Shown one piece after another: positions 54,200-64,000 of a stretch of 64,000 nt of DNA (position 1 is its first letter; the number at the start of each line of letters is the position of its first letter). Origin of the DNA: Forficula auricularia. Its lineage: Eukaryota > Arthropoda > Insecta > Dermaptera > Forficulidae. The translations under genes were made by a program, and so were the position numbers. The notes under the pieces are model-generated. The model made no database searches, was not told the origin of the DNA, and saw only the letters and a list, made by a program, of their open reading frames with translations. The stretch lies in the NCBI GenBank assembly GCA_024734495.1, contig JALMQS010000615.1:279173-343172 (forward strand), given 5' to 3'.

Positions 54200-55030
54200 A
54201 TAAGCGTCATTAGTCCTTGTTTTTAATAAGAGGAAAAAACTAATTAAATAAAAAAAAACTCTTTTCCGATAATTATTCCAATTCCATATTCATTCTCCCA
54301 CCCATCCAACAAAAAATTCCTATTAAACCATTTATTTTACATGAATTTATGCATACATTGTTTTTGAGCTTCAACTCCGGAGATTACTTCTCCACCATCG
54401 AATGTCCTTGATCATCTTTTAGTCCTTGTTTTTAATAAGAGGAAAAAACTAATTAAATAAAAAAAACCTCTTTTCCGATAATTATTTCAATATCATCCAT
54501 TATCCAATCTATCTTGTCCCTCGCAAAAAATTCCTAATTTTCATATTTTTTTATTATAAATTTTATTAAACCAATTATTTTACATTAATTAATGTATACA
54601 TTGTATTTTAGCTTCGACTCCGGAGATTACTTCTCCACCATCGACTGTCCTTGATCATCTTCAATGCTTGTTTTTAATAAGAGGAAAAAATTAATTATAG
54701 AGAAAAAAACCTCTTTTCCTATAATTATTTCAATACCATATTGCGGAAATTAATCCATCCAATTAATTTCCTTAGATCAATCCATATCAGTATCTTTCCT
54801 AATTTTCATTTTTTTTTTTTTTTAATAAATTTTATTAAACCAATTATTTTACATGAGTTAATGTATACATTGTATTTTAGCTTCGACTCCGGAGATTACT
54901 TCTCCACCATCTAGTGTCCTTGATCATCTTTAGTCCTTATTTTTAATAAGAAGAAAAAACTAATTAAAGAAAAACCACTTTTCCGATAATTATTCCATTA
55001 CCATATTGTTCTTCCCTTTTTAACCCATCC
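54200..55030 (-). repeat. Tandem array of the conserved-hairpin repeat
   Basis: One partial and three fuller units in tandem, period about 210-270. Each has, on the minus strand, CTCTTATTAAAAACAAGG, then the hairpin TCGAT-GGT-GGAGA-AGTAA-TCTCC-GRA-RTYGA (54371-54401, 54614-54644, 54883-54913), then AATGTAAAATAATTGGTTTAA. Substitutions in the helices are mostly between Watson-Crick and G-U pairs. Origin unknown. Confidence 0.7.
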
Positions 55031-55324
55031 CCAATTCACCCCCAATTTTCATATGTATATATTAATATTTGCTATAACCTATTAGTGGGTTTTAAAATTA
55101 AAAAACCAATTAAAAATAAAACATAATTGAAAAAAATGTAAACAAACTTTTTTATTGAGATTTTCATCTGTCAATAATTACTTTAATTAAGAAAAGATCA
55201 ATTAAGATTAAATTTGTTGAGGTCCAGACCTAGCCAGATCGCTTTCTCATCCTCAAAACTTGTTAATAGAATTTGTTTTATCAAAATCGGTAGAGCCGTT
55301 TTCAAAATAAAACTAAGACACAAA
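55031..55324. other. Helitron-like flank
   Basis: 55215-55310 reads TCCAGACCTAGCCAGATCGC, CTTGTTAATAGAATTTG, TCGGTAGAGCCGTTTTC, which is the inverse of 62270-62350. It is the interior edge of a Helitron-like element on the minus strand. No gene. Confidence 0.45.
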
Positions 55325-56930
55325 TCTATATATATAAAATCCTTTGTGTGTATGTACGCGATCGACCCACGCCTAAACCACTGAACGTATCGAAACCATA
55401 TTCACACCATATATTTGCTTAGTGCTCGCGATGGTTTATCTAAATTTTGAGCCAAATCGGTTTGATTTTATTTTTTATTTTTTTATTTAATTGATTGACA
55501 GATAATATCTATAGAAATAGAGCTTCTAAAATGGCCAAGCAAACAATACATTATCCCTGCCCTGAAAGGTCAGGTCTTAAACAATGAAACCCCTCTTAAC
55601 AAAAGAAAGGGAATACAGGTAGTCAGGTCAAAATTTCAGAAACTTTTTTTATTATTTATCTATCTATATATATAAAATCCTTTGGGTGTATGAACGCGAT
55701 CGACCCACGCCTAAACCACTGAACGTATCGAAACCATATTCACACCATATGTTTGCTTAGTGCTGGGGATGGTTTACCTAAATTTTGAGCCAAATCGGTT
55801 TGATTTGATTTTTTATTTTTATATTTAATTGATTGACAGATAAGATCTATAGAAATAGAGCCTCTAAAAGGGCCAAGCAAACAATACATTATCCCTGCCC
55901 TGAAAGGTCAGGTCTTAAACAATGAAACCCCTCTTAACAAAAGAAAGGGGTATACAGGTAGTCAGGTCAAAATTTCAGAAACTTTTTTTTTTTAAGATAA
56001 TAAAATCTATTTTGAATACAGACATAATTTGTTAATTTAATTTTTTATATATATATATAATCCTTAGTATGTATGTGCGTGATCGACCCACGCCTAAACC
56101 ACTGAACGTATCGAAACCATATTCACACCATATATTTGCTTAGTGCTCGCGATGGTTTATCTAAATTTTGAGCCAAATCGGTTTGATTTTATTTTTTATT
56201 TTTTTATTTAATTGATTGACAGATAATATCTATAGAAATAGAGCTTCTAAAATGGCCAAGCAAACAATACATTATCCCTGCCCTGAAAGGTCAGGTCTTA
56301 AACAATGAAACCCCTCTTAACAAAAGAAAGGGGAATACAGGTAGTCAGGTCAAAATTTCAGAAACTTTTTTTATTATTTATCTATCTATATATATAAAAT
56401 CCTTTGGGTGTATGAACGCGATCGACCCACGCCTAAACCACTGAACGTATCGAAACCATATTCACAACATATGTTTGCTTAGTGCTGGGGATGGTTTACC
56501 TAGATTTTGAGCCAAATCGGTTTGATTTGATTTTTTATTTTTATATTTAATTGATTGACAGATAAGATCTATAGAAATAGAGCCTCTAAAAGGGCCAAGC
56601 AAACAATACATTATCCCTGCCCTGAAAGGTCAGGTCTTAAACAATGAAACCCCTCTTAACAAAAGAAAGGGGTATACAGGTAGTCAGGTCAAAATTTCAG
56701 AAACTTTTTTTTTTTTAAGATAATAAAATCTATTTTGAATACAGACATAATTTGTTAATTTAATTTTTTATATATATATATAATCCTTAGTATGTATGTG
56801 CGTGATCGACCCATGCCTAAACCACTGAACGTATCGAAACCATAATCACACCATATGTTTGTTTAGTGCTCCAGATGGTTTATCTAAATTTTGGGCCAAA
56901 TCGGTTTGATTTGATTTCACACGATTTTAC
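55325..56930 (+). repeat. Five tandem Helitron 5' ends (higher-order repeat)
   Basis: Five units beginning TCTATATATATAAAATCC or a degraded form. Anchoring on GATCGACCCACGCC gives 55360, 55698, 56081, 56420 and 56804 (fifth: ATGCC), spacing 338, 383, 339, 384. Units 1 and 3 share GTGCTCGCGATGG; units 2 and 4 share GTGCTGGGGATGG and the long tail GAATACAGACATAATTTG. So a dimer of about 722 bp was itself duplicated. Units end with CAGGTAGTCAGGTCAAAATT. A Helitron helicase follows at 57303. Confidence 0.85.
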
Positions 56931-57302
56931 ATAATTAAATTAATTATTCTCAGGTAGAATGCCAATTGGGGTTTTAAAAAAGGTTTATCTTTTCTTTTGT
57001 ACCCAGGCAGACAATGGGTGTGGGTTAATTCATTGTTCTCAAAGGCCTTGAAGAAGTATTATGATTATATTATAGATATATTTTGTTTTCCCTAAACTTT
57101 AGAATTAAACTGTTTCACAGAAATACACCATTCTCTCTTAAGTAAAAAGAAAAATTTATATTTTTAAATGTGATTATTTTATTGTTATTAGTTGGCTAAC
57201 CTGAGCCTGTCGGAAAGAAACATTCCAAATCTTAATCAATGTTTCTTATTATAAATACATTTCCCAGTATCTCAGTGCATTACATACAACGAATCATGGT
57301 GC

Positions 57303-57990
57303 ATGCCTAGCATTACGATTGTTAGAAGAAGATTGCATTGGGATACAACTCTTGCCGATGCTGCTCTCGGTTCATCGCCACATCAAATACGATGTTTGTT
57401 TGCCATTTTATTGACAACGTGTTTTCCAACTAACCCGCCTAAATTATGGGGAAAATATAAGGCTTCAATGAGTGAAGATGTATTACATGCTCTACGTATC
57501 TAGAATTCGAGGAGATCCAGATATAAATTTCTCGCCAGAAATATATAATGAATCTTTGATTAAGTTGGAAGATTTATGCATGATCATTTCGAATCAACCA
57601 CTAATTAAATTAGGGATGCCATCAGCTAATCGGCCAGTAAGTGATTTATTTAATCGCGATATGCAACGTGAACAATCGTACAATGTTGATGGTTTAAATG
57701 CATATGTTCAAGCAAATGAACCAAAATTGTTACCAGAACAAAAATTACTTTATGATAAAATTATGCATGCAGTCGCTGCTCAAGAAGATGGTTTCTTTTT
57801 TTGGATGCACCAGGTGGAACAGGGAAACATTTTTAATTTCGCTCATATTGGCCCAAATGACATCATCTGGAATTTCTGCCACTTTATTAGACGGAGGAAA
57901 AACAGCACATTCAACACTAAAATTATTATTGAACATTCAAACAAATGAAAATGCTGTATGTAACATTAAAAAGAATTTTTGGAACTGTAC
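57303..57990 (+). pseudogene. Helitron (Pif1-like) helicase fragment, frameshifted
   Basis: Frame 0 (57303-57503) reads SPHQIRCLFAILLTTCFP, then NPPKLWGKYKASMSEDVLHA. Frame 1 from about 57500 reads IRGDPDINFSPEIYNESL, then LLPEQKLLYDKIMHAVAAQ. The Walker A box DAPGGTGK is in frame 0 again at 57804-57827, followed in frame 2 by TFLISLILAQMTSSG and LLDGGKTAHSTL. At least three frameshifts, two flanking Walker A, and loss of all later helicase motifs and the upstream Rep domain make it dead. In the parent, this helicase unwinds DNA during rolling-circle transposition. It sits between tandem Helitron 5' ends and a Helitron 3' end. Confidence 0.85.
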
Positions 57991-58282
57991 ATAAATCAAA
58001 ATTCATTCATGTATAAGAAAATATTAGAAAGAGTAAATCTATGCTTCGTCGTTGAATTATTTAACCTATAATCTTCAAACTAACGTAAGAGAGAAAAAAG
58101 AGAATGAAATGAAAAGAGAGAGAGGAATACTAGAAGTATCACTTCCGTCGTGCGTAAGCTTGACACACTCAGAATTTTTTATTTTGCTTTCGCAATGAGT
58201 TAGATTATTTCTTGAAGCTGAATTTTAATTAATAAAATACGAGTATATTTAATTAAAATACAGTTGAACAAAATTATATTGC
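57991..58282 (+). other. Helitron interior, non-coding
   Basis: AT- and purine-rich (GAGAGAAAAAAGAGAATG) between helicase remnant and 3' end. Nothing else recognised. Confidence 0.4.
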
Positions 58283-58425
58283 AAACCAACTTTTGGCCGT
58301 CTCGAGACGCTGCCCGCCAGGGCCACCCGCCCGGAGGGCCAAGGTGCAGATGGCGTGCCGGAGGCACGCCTGACGCAGCTTGTATATATATACAATTTTT
58401 GCTCGTTTAATAATAGTTATATGGA
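58283..58425 (+). mobile_element. Helitron 3' terminal region
   Basis: GAGACGCTGCCCGCCAGGGC, CGCCCGGAGGGCC, then the hairpin GCGTGCCGGAGGCACGC, then CTTGTATATATATACAATTT and TTGCTCGTTTAATAA. The GC-rich part matches, inverted, the left ends of family A (11756, 38952). The final TTGCTCGTTTAATAA is the inverse of the starts at 18268 and 62203, consistent with asymmetric terminal repeats. Confidence 0.65.
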
Positions 58426-59165
58426 ACATTAATAATAATTGTGATTTATGAGAAAAATTGTGACAATTTCTTTCGAAGCGTTTGGATTTTTAGTTAATAA
58501 ACGTTTTCAGATTGTTTTTTATAAAAGATTTTTTTTATTTTCGATAATAATATAAACGAATAAATAAATTTAAACGGCATTTATTTATCAATTACATTTC
58601 AATCAATGGATGATCCGGCTTTAAAATTTATTAAAAAAAAAAAAAAAACCCATGAGTAACGTAGAGGTATAATATAAATGTATTATGGATGGATTAATTT
58701 TATTAAAACCTCAAAAATCCCTAGGGGATTTTTTTTTTTTGCTTTTGCGGTTTATTCAGCTTTTATTTATTTTATTATGTTGGCCTGAATGCTTAAAAAA
58801 AAGAGAGAGAGAGGAATTGAATTAAAATGGCAAATAATAGGGGAATAGGGGTGAGAGGGTCAAATCTAGTGGAGAAATTTCGATTTGGATCATTAAATTT
58901 TCTCGAACGTGTGATTGCCAGCTATTTTCAACGCATATCGAACCCCCTGTCCCCCTCGCTATCAACAGGGGGTTTTCAAGGGTTGAAATGATGCTGGCTG
59001 AATCACTCTCCCTCCCCTCCCTTCTACACTACAATTACCTTCTCTCTCTCTCTCTCTCACTTTAATTTATCTCTTTATTCACCCCTCATCCCCACTACCT
59101 GGACCCCTGGACGCTTTACGCTTTTTATTTTGAATTCAAATAATAATAATAACAATAAAATTTAA
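58426..59165. other. AT-rich DNA with simple repeats
   Basis: 58460-58545 is a CGATTGTTTT-family fragment. A hairpin AACCCCCTGT / ACAGGGGGTT lies at 58939-58976. A TC run is at 59040-59058 and a GAGA run at 58802-58814. No gene. Confidence 0.4.
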
Positions 59166-59766
59166 ACAACAATAGACTACTATTAGTCCAGTCAAATTAT
59201 GTTTTTATTAGAAAAGTTTTGGGGGTAGTTCTGATTTTTTTCTATTTATATGTTTTTTGGGGCGCTGAATTCAAAAAAGAAACCCTAAAGCTTAAAGGCA
59301 GAAATTATACAGGAAAACTTTTTAGGTGGACTGTATAGTGAACAACGTACGGTCCGCCAGATACTTAAAATATATGGTAATACTACCAATTATATAATAA
59401 ACAATGTAAAAATGAAATCAATTATTAATTAAAATAAACAATATAAATAATAATAATAATAATAAAATTTAAAAAACAATAGACTACTATTAGTCCAGTC
59501 AAATTATGTTTTTATTAGAAAAGTTTTGGGGGTAGTTCTGATTTTTTTCTATATATATGTTTTTTGGTGCGCTGAATTCAAAAAAGAAACCCTAAAGCTT
59601 AAAGGCAGAAATTATACAGGAAAACTTTTAGGTGGACTGTATATTTTTAGTGAACAACGTACGGTCCACCATATACTTAAAATATATGGTAATACTATCA
59701 ATTATATAATAAACAATGTAAAAATGAAATCAATAATTAATTAAAATAAACAATATAAATAATAAT
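59166..59766 (+). repeat. Two-copy tandem duplication, 307 bp
   Basis: AGACTACTATTAGTCCAGTC recurs at 59174 and 59481. Units are almost identical, including GGCGCTGAATTCAAAAAAG / TGCGCTGAATTCAAAAAAG, AACAACGTACGGTCC and an ATA-rich end. Each begins as a TAGTCCAG-type element end. One copy has ATTTTTA inserted before GTGAACAAC. Confidence 0.85.
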
Positions 59767-60955
59767 AAAGCCATTGTTTTTTTTTATCAATATATCAAAT
59801 ACTATTATTTTTTTCTCTTATCACTAAAATTATTTTTCTTTTTCTTGTCTATCGTCTACGGCAGAACTGATCTAAGAATATTACAAATAATTTATCCAAG
59901 TACTTACGATTTCAATTAACAATTTTAATTATGGATGCAATTAGTGAAACATTAAAAATAATAAAAATTAGCTGTTTAAAAAATAGTCCAGTCAAATTGT
60001 GCTCAAATGGGCCCCTATGAGGAAAGTTTTGGGGTAGTTCTGATTTTTTCTATATACATATGTTTTTTGGGACGCTGAATCCAAATATGAGGTCACCCAC
60101 CAACATTTACTATTGCAACATTGTAGAAAATGCAAAAAAAAAAAACGTAAAAATTTCCATTTTTTGGCGGTTTTTTGCTTATAACTCAAAAACTATCAAC
60201 TTTTCGTAAATAATCTTTCTATTCAAAATAAAAATTTATAAAATTTACTACTAGTTTGATTATTTAGGTTTTTTTTCGACCAATCGTTCCGGCTCAAACG
60301 TTAGTTGAAAATTGTCCTATTTTTTCTGTTTTGGCAAATTCCAAAAACTCGCACTTTTTTTTTATATTTTCCCATTTTGACCATGAAGGAGAGCACTTTT
60401 TCGACAAGCACCTCTCTATACATTTTTAAACTAGATTAAATTTGCTACAATTCAAAAAAAGTTTCATTTTAATTGGATAAATCGTAATCCGTGCCGCAAT
60501 TAGGTTGAAGTTTTGAAAAACTGCAATTTTTTGCAAAAAAAATCGTAATTTTTCCTTTATTAAACCGAAAAGAACGCTGAGATTATCATTTATCCAATTA
60601 AAATGAAACATTGAATTTGTAGCAAATTTGATCTAGTTTAAAAATGTATAGAGAGGTGCTTGTCGAAAAAGTGCTCCTTCATGGTCAAAATGGGAAAATA
60701 TCAAAAAAGTGCGAGTTTTTGGAATTTGCCGAAACAGAAAAAATAGGACAATCTACGAGAACCGCCTGCTTGATTTTAACAATGTCCATTCTATATATAT
60801 AAACTTATATATATATCCCTAATATATCATTTTTTCATTTTTCTTTTCACCCAATTTAAAATTAAAAAAATATTCATAATATCGAATTATTATAATTATT
60901 CGCATTTTATAATTTTATTAGGAGTTTCATTTGACTAGTAATTATATGTAAATAA
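59767..60955. repeat. TAGTCCAG fold-back and shared AT segment
   Basis: 59985-60755: left TAGTCCAGTCAAATTGTG, arms 60309-60490 and 60583-60753 (CCTATTTTTTCTGTTTTGGC against its complement), centre near 60540; the right arm is truncated at ACAATCTACGAG. 60756-60955 then matches 63378-63575 (CAATCTAC.AGAACCGCC, TTTCACCCAATTTAAAATTA, AATATCGAATTAT). Confidence 0.7.
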
Positions 60956-60993
60956 AGAGACCGACAAAATGTTTCATTTTTCAAATTTTAGTA

Positions 60994-61034
60994 CTACTGA
61001 GGATGGTCAGCCAGTGGTGACCGAAACTGTTTAG
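60994..61034 (+). ncRNA. Hammerhead ribozyme motif (type 3)
   Basis: Core CTGAGGA (60997-61003, fits CUGANGA), extra T, helix II GGTCA (61005-61009) with TGACC (61018-61022), GAA, helix III AC-T-GT, cleavage base T at 61031 (GUU, an allowed NUH triplet). Helix I begins CTA (60994-60996) with TAG (61032-61034). The core is complete, but the one-base loop of helix III means cleavage would need a dimer or be slow. The sister copy at 4429-4474 is mutated at A9. Confidence 0.55.
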
Positions 61035-62200
61035 GGAATTAATAAAATAAATAATAATAATTAAATAAAATTATTGTCTTTTATTAGTTTGTAACCAAAA
61101 AAACCTTTCAATTTAAAAATAATTTATTTTACATTAATTAAAACGGTAAATTGCAGAATCTTATAAATGCTATGTTGTAGGACTTTTTGTATGAAATAGT
61201 CGTAGGGTTTCTTTTTATCAGCAGGCACACAACAAAAATGATTTATTTTCCTTATTAAGCTTAAACTTCCAAGTAGGTATTTTAAAATCAAACTAATCAG
61301 GTCTCTCTCTCTCAACAAGATAATAATAATAATAATAATTCAATAATACGAACAACTTTTCAAAAGTTAAATTTCGCAGGCCTACGAAGTACCTAAGTAC
61401 CTATACCTATATGTATATAAAAATTTAAAGTTGATCGGCGTTTCGAGAATAAAAAAAATAAAATAAAAAACCGTTGAATGGAGGGGTGAAAATAGAAATG
61501 AATTTTTTCTTCTTCTACTTTCTTTTTTTATTTTTCATCAATTTCCAATGTAAATTTCTTACGATAGAGATTCAACCGCGTGTAAAATGAGATTGAATTG
61601 ATAACGAAAAACTTTTTCCTCCCTTTAAAAAAGGCTAATTGAGTTTCGCGATTGATCTATCTCAACCCCCACCACCCCACCCTTACCACTAACCCCACCC
61701 CACCCCCACCACTACCCCTATCTCTCCCTCTCTTTCTAATTTTCCCACCACACTACTCTCTTATTTTTTCTTTCTCTCTCTTACTTTCTCTAATTTTCCA
61801 TCTTCTTTAACTTTCTTTTTCCCTATTTCTAATTATATATACCCATATATGTATATAATATATAATCTGATTAAATATAATTTCCTCTTTGATTGATTTG
61901 ATTTCATCTTTTTTGCTTTAAAATTAAAGTATATATATATACGATGAATAAAATACTCACGATTCTAATTTAATTTTTGATGATTTTATTTTAAAAAAGA
62001 AATTAAATATTTTATCAATATGGCAATAATATAAATACCAATATATGTATATAATTACCTATATATATATATATATATATATATATGGTACATGAAAAAA
62101 GAATACATTGATAAAATCGATACTTTTCCTTTCGTTTTATATAATTAGATTTTCAAATAAAATTTCTTAATTATTCTAAAATTTGGTCTATTGTTATATC
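61035..62200. other. AT-rich DNA with simple repeats
   Basis: No gene. TAA run at 61321-61338. CCACCCC-type pyrimidine block at 61665-61730. TC-rich stretch 61745-61830. TA runs at 61848 and 62060-62086. The frame 61124-61318 (minus) shows no recognised domain. Confidence 0.4.
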
Positions 62201-62202
62201 TA

Positions 62203-62380
62203 CTCTTATTAAACAAGCAAAAATTGTTTTTATATATATTTATTTATATATATATTTGTATATTGGTTCTATTTTGAAAACGACTCTACCGATTTTGATG
62301 AAACAAATTCTATTAACAATTTTTGAGGATGAGAAAACGATCTGACAAAATTAATCTAGACAAATATATATAGTATTATT
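62203..62380 (+). mobile_element. Helitron-like 5' end
   Basis: CTTATTAAACAAGCAAAAATTG, TA run, GAAAACGACTCTACCGATTT, ACAATTTTTGAGGATGAG, then ATTAATCTAGACAAATATAT, the same closing sequence as family A elements (12385, 39590). This joins the 18268-type start to the family A end, supporting one element group with swapped interiors. Confidence 0.55.
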
Positions 62381-62547
62381 AAATTATTGTTGTAAATATT
62401 ATTTTGAAAATATTTCTTTGTTAATTGTCATTATTGCCATACCATTGTTGTTTTGTTTTTCTTTAATATTAATATTGTTACAGTTGCTAAATATTCTATT
62501 ATATTACTGTATATTAGGCATTTAGCGGTTGAAAATAAATAAATATT

Positions 62548-62730
62548 CGTTAAATTGAAAGTTTTTGTGCCGAGGTTAGCAGAATTTTTATTTATTGAAG
62601 GAGACAATAAAAGAGTGTGTCTTCTGCTGGAATTATAAATTTTATTTATTTATAACGAAACTATAGTCTCGTTATAAATAAATAAAATTTATAATTCCAG
62701 CAGAAGACACACTCTTTTATTGTCTCCTTC
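62548..62730. mobile_element. Hammerhead-family perfect hairpin insertion
   Basis: Exact 10-bp duplication AATAAATATT (62538-62547, 62731-62740). Family terminus TTAAATTGAAAGTTTTTG, then two perfectly inverted copies of TTGAAGGAGACAATAAAAG..GTCTTCTGCTGGAATT..TTTATTTATAACGA. The loop is the 10 bases AACTATAGTC (62658-62667). AACTATAGTC followed by TCGTTATAA is the 3' part of the hammerhead at 28287-28340, so the right arm starts at the base after the predicted cleavage site. Confidence 0.8.
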
Positions 62731-62740
62731 AATAAATATT

Positions 62741-63636
62741 GTGTTTTCCGTTTTGTTCAAGCGCCCAGTTGTAATTGTAATTGTAATTGTAGGCCTTGCG
62801 TTTGCCTGTTTCCCATTTTGACTCGTTTGTTTTCCCATCTGTTTGTTTGTTTGTTTGAAACCAACCAACATTTTTTTGCCCTTATGCATGCTTGAACCTT
62901 AGTTTCAATTTCGAAATTTCCCTTTTCCCCTTCCTTCATTTTCTTTTCCACTTAAAGATCGAATAAGGGGAGGGTTGGGGGGGGGTGTAGCCTATTGAAA
63001 TTTTTTAATCAAACTTATAACTAATGTTTGTTGAAAGAAATCTAGTTGAAAGTGTTTGATTAACTTTCCGAGGGAGAGAGGGGAGGGGGCAAGAAAACTT
63101 ATTTAATCAATTTTTAGCCCCCTCCCCACACTCTCACCCCCTCACCCCTCCAGTATCAATAATCCATTTCCGTTTTATCTTTAAATGTTTGCAATGTTAC
63201 CAAAAAGTGAAAAGAAAAAAAGGATTATTATTAAATCTGATTAACAAATTCCCTCCCACCTATTTGGTATTTTTCGACCAGTTGCGAACCCACCTGGATT
63301 CCTGATGGAAAGATCGAGGAAGCCGCCGCCCGAATCTTGGTCAAATTATTTATTTATTTTATTTGTTTAATCTTAACAATCTACAAGAACCGCCTTCTTG
63401 ATTTTAACAATGTCGATTCTATATATATCCCTAATATCTCATTTTTTTGATTTGTCTTTTCACCCAATTTAAAATTAAAAATATTCATTAATATCGAATT
63501 ATAATAATTATTTATTTTATAATTTAATTAGGAGTCTCATTTGACTAGTACCTATGTAAATAAAGAAACCGTAATAATCTATACTTAACAGGGTCACCGA
63601 CTAGTTGATAATATTTGGCTAATTTGAGAATCGATT
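62741..63636. other. Low-copy DNA, no recognised gene
   Basis: TTGTAA/TTGTTTG short repeats at 62770-62860; frames read through them. G run at 62977-62985. 63378-63575 is the second copy of the AT segment at 60756-60955. A short non-repeat patch with CACCTGGATTCCTGATGG at 63290 has no identifiable coding sense. Confidence 0.4.
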
Positions 63637-63887
63637 CCCGTATGGAAATAAATAGATTTTCGAAATATGTTTTTTATATATTTGTTGAAAATAAATTAAA
63701 AATATAAAATTTTTGTGTTAAATTTATATAAAATTTATGCCTTCTATATATTCTTAAAATAAAATTATTTTTATGTTGCTCTAGTATAAATTTTATATAA
63801 ATTTAACACAAAATTTTTATATTTTTAATATATTTTCAACAAATATATAAAAAACATATTTAGAAAATCTATTTATTTCCATACGGG
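63637..63887. repeat. Near-perfect hairpin, about 105-bp arms
   Basis: CCCGTATGGAAATAAATAG at 63637 pairs with its complement ending 63887. TTTTGTGTTAAATTTATAT pairs across the centre. The loop is about 40 bp around TTCTTAAAATAAAATTAT. AT-rich, non-coding. Confidence 0.8.
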
Positions 63888-63947
63888 TTTTAAGGACTAA
63901 ATAAAAAGAATTCTGACAAGTGAAGCAAAGAATAGAGAATGAAGTGT

Positions 63948-63995
<48 letters not shown>
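63948..63995. repeat. GT microsatellite at window end
   Basis: Uninterrupted GT dinucleotides over about 45 bases, preceded by GTATGTG. Confidence 0.9.
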
Positions 63996-63996
<1 letters not shown>

Positions 63997-64000
63997 AATA

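Noticed and set aside
55325..56930. CRISPR-like or satellite array
   Set aside because: The repeats are hundreds of bases long, with no spacers, begin with Helitron 5' ends and lie in a eukaryotic genome.

Overview
The window is AT-rich, intron- and repeat-dominated animal DNA with almost no coding sequence. The one convincing host gene fragment is the last coding exon of an invertebrate 5-HT1-type serotonin receptor (31053-31576, minus strand). An irritans-type mariner, Helitrons, hAT elements, an APE/RNase H LINE and tRNA-headed SINEs, together with a TM6-TM7 sequence closest to arthropod 5-HT1A receptors, point to an arthropod, probably an insect. I cannot name the species.

Layout. 1-8.2 kb: fold-back hairpins, an 8-bp-TSD hAT MITE, a TIR element (family B, TACCGGGTGAG ends) split by a hammerhead-family insertion, degenerate tandem repeats and a tRNA-headed SINE. 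8.6-18.9 kb: a short Helitron with CTAG end, family B copy 2 split by a Helitron derivative (family A), a 1.6-kb palindrome, a LINE remnant joining an endonuclease start to a C-terminal tail, and a TIR element with eight TAATGGGCC-type boxes. 19-28.4 kb: another SINE, fold-backs, a GC-rich island with a perfect TGCGCATGCGCA palindrome, two more hAT MITEs and a ribozyme-bearing element. 28.8-33.1 kb: the receptor exon between a hAT-like element (which may supply its polyadenylation signal) and an intronic TIR element. 33.4-35.7 kb: a hAT transposase relic broken by a mariner relic. 36-47.2 kb: a 424-bp palindrome, family A copy 3, a minus-strand Helitron with canonical hairpin and CTAG end, family B copy 3, and a hAT element enclosing a 5'-truncated LINE that itself carries a SINE-like insert. 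48-53.3 kb: a giant nested fold-back whose centre holds two facing hammerhead ribozyme motifs. 53-58.4 kb: tandem copies of a conserved-hairpin repeat, then a Helitron with five tandem 5' ends and a frameshifted helicase. 58.4-64 kb: fold-backs, a tandem duplication, another hammerhead motif and another ribozyme-family hairpin.

The most interesting thread is a set of hammerhead self-cleaving ribozyme motifs of at least three sequence types, carried by short elements with 10-15 bp target duplications and self-inverted structure. This fits Penelope-like or retrozyme-like non-autonomous retroelements, although no reverse transcriptase of that type is visible here. In two hairpin copies the sequence turns back at, or within about one base of, the predicted ribozyme cleavage position. 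I infer that the cleaved RNA end was the template end when the copy was made. Helitron terminus multiplication at 55-57 kb is the second system worth checking.
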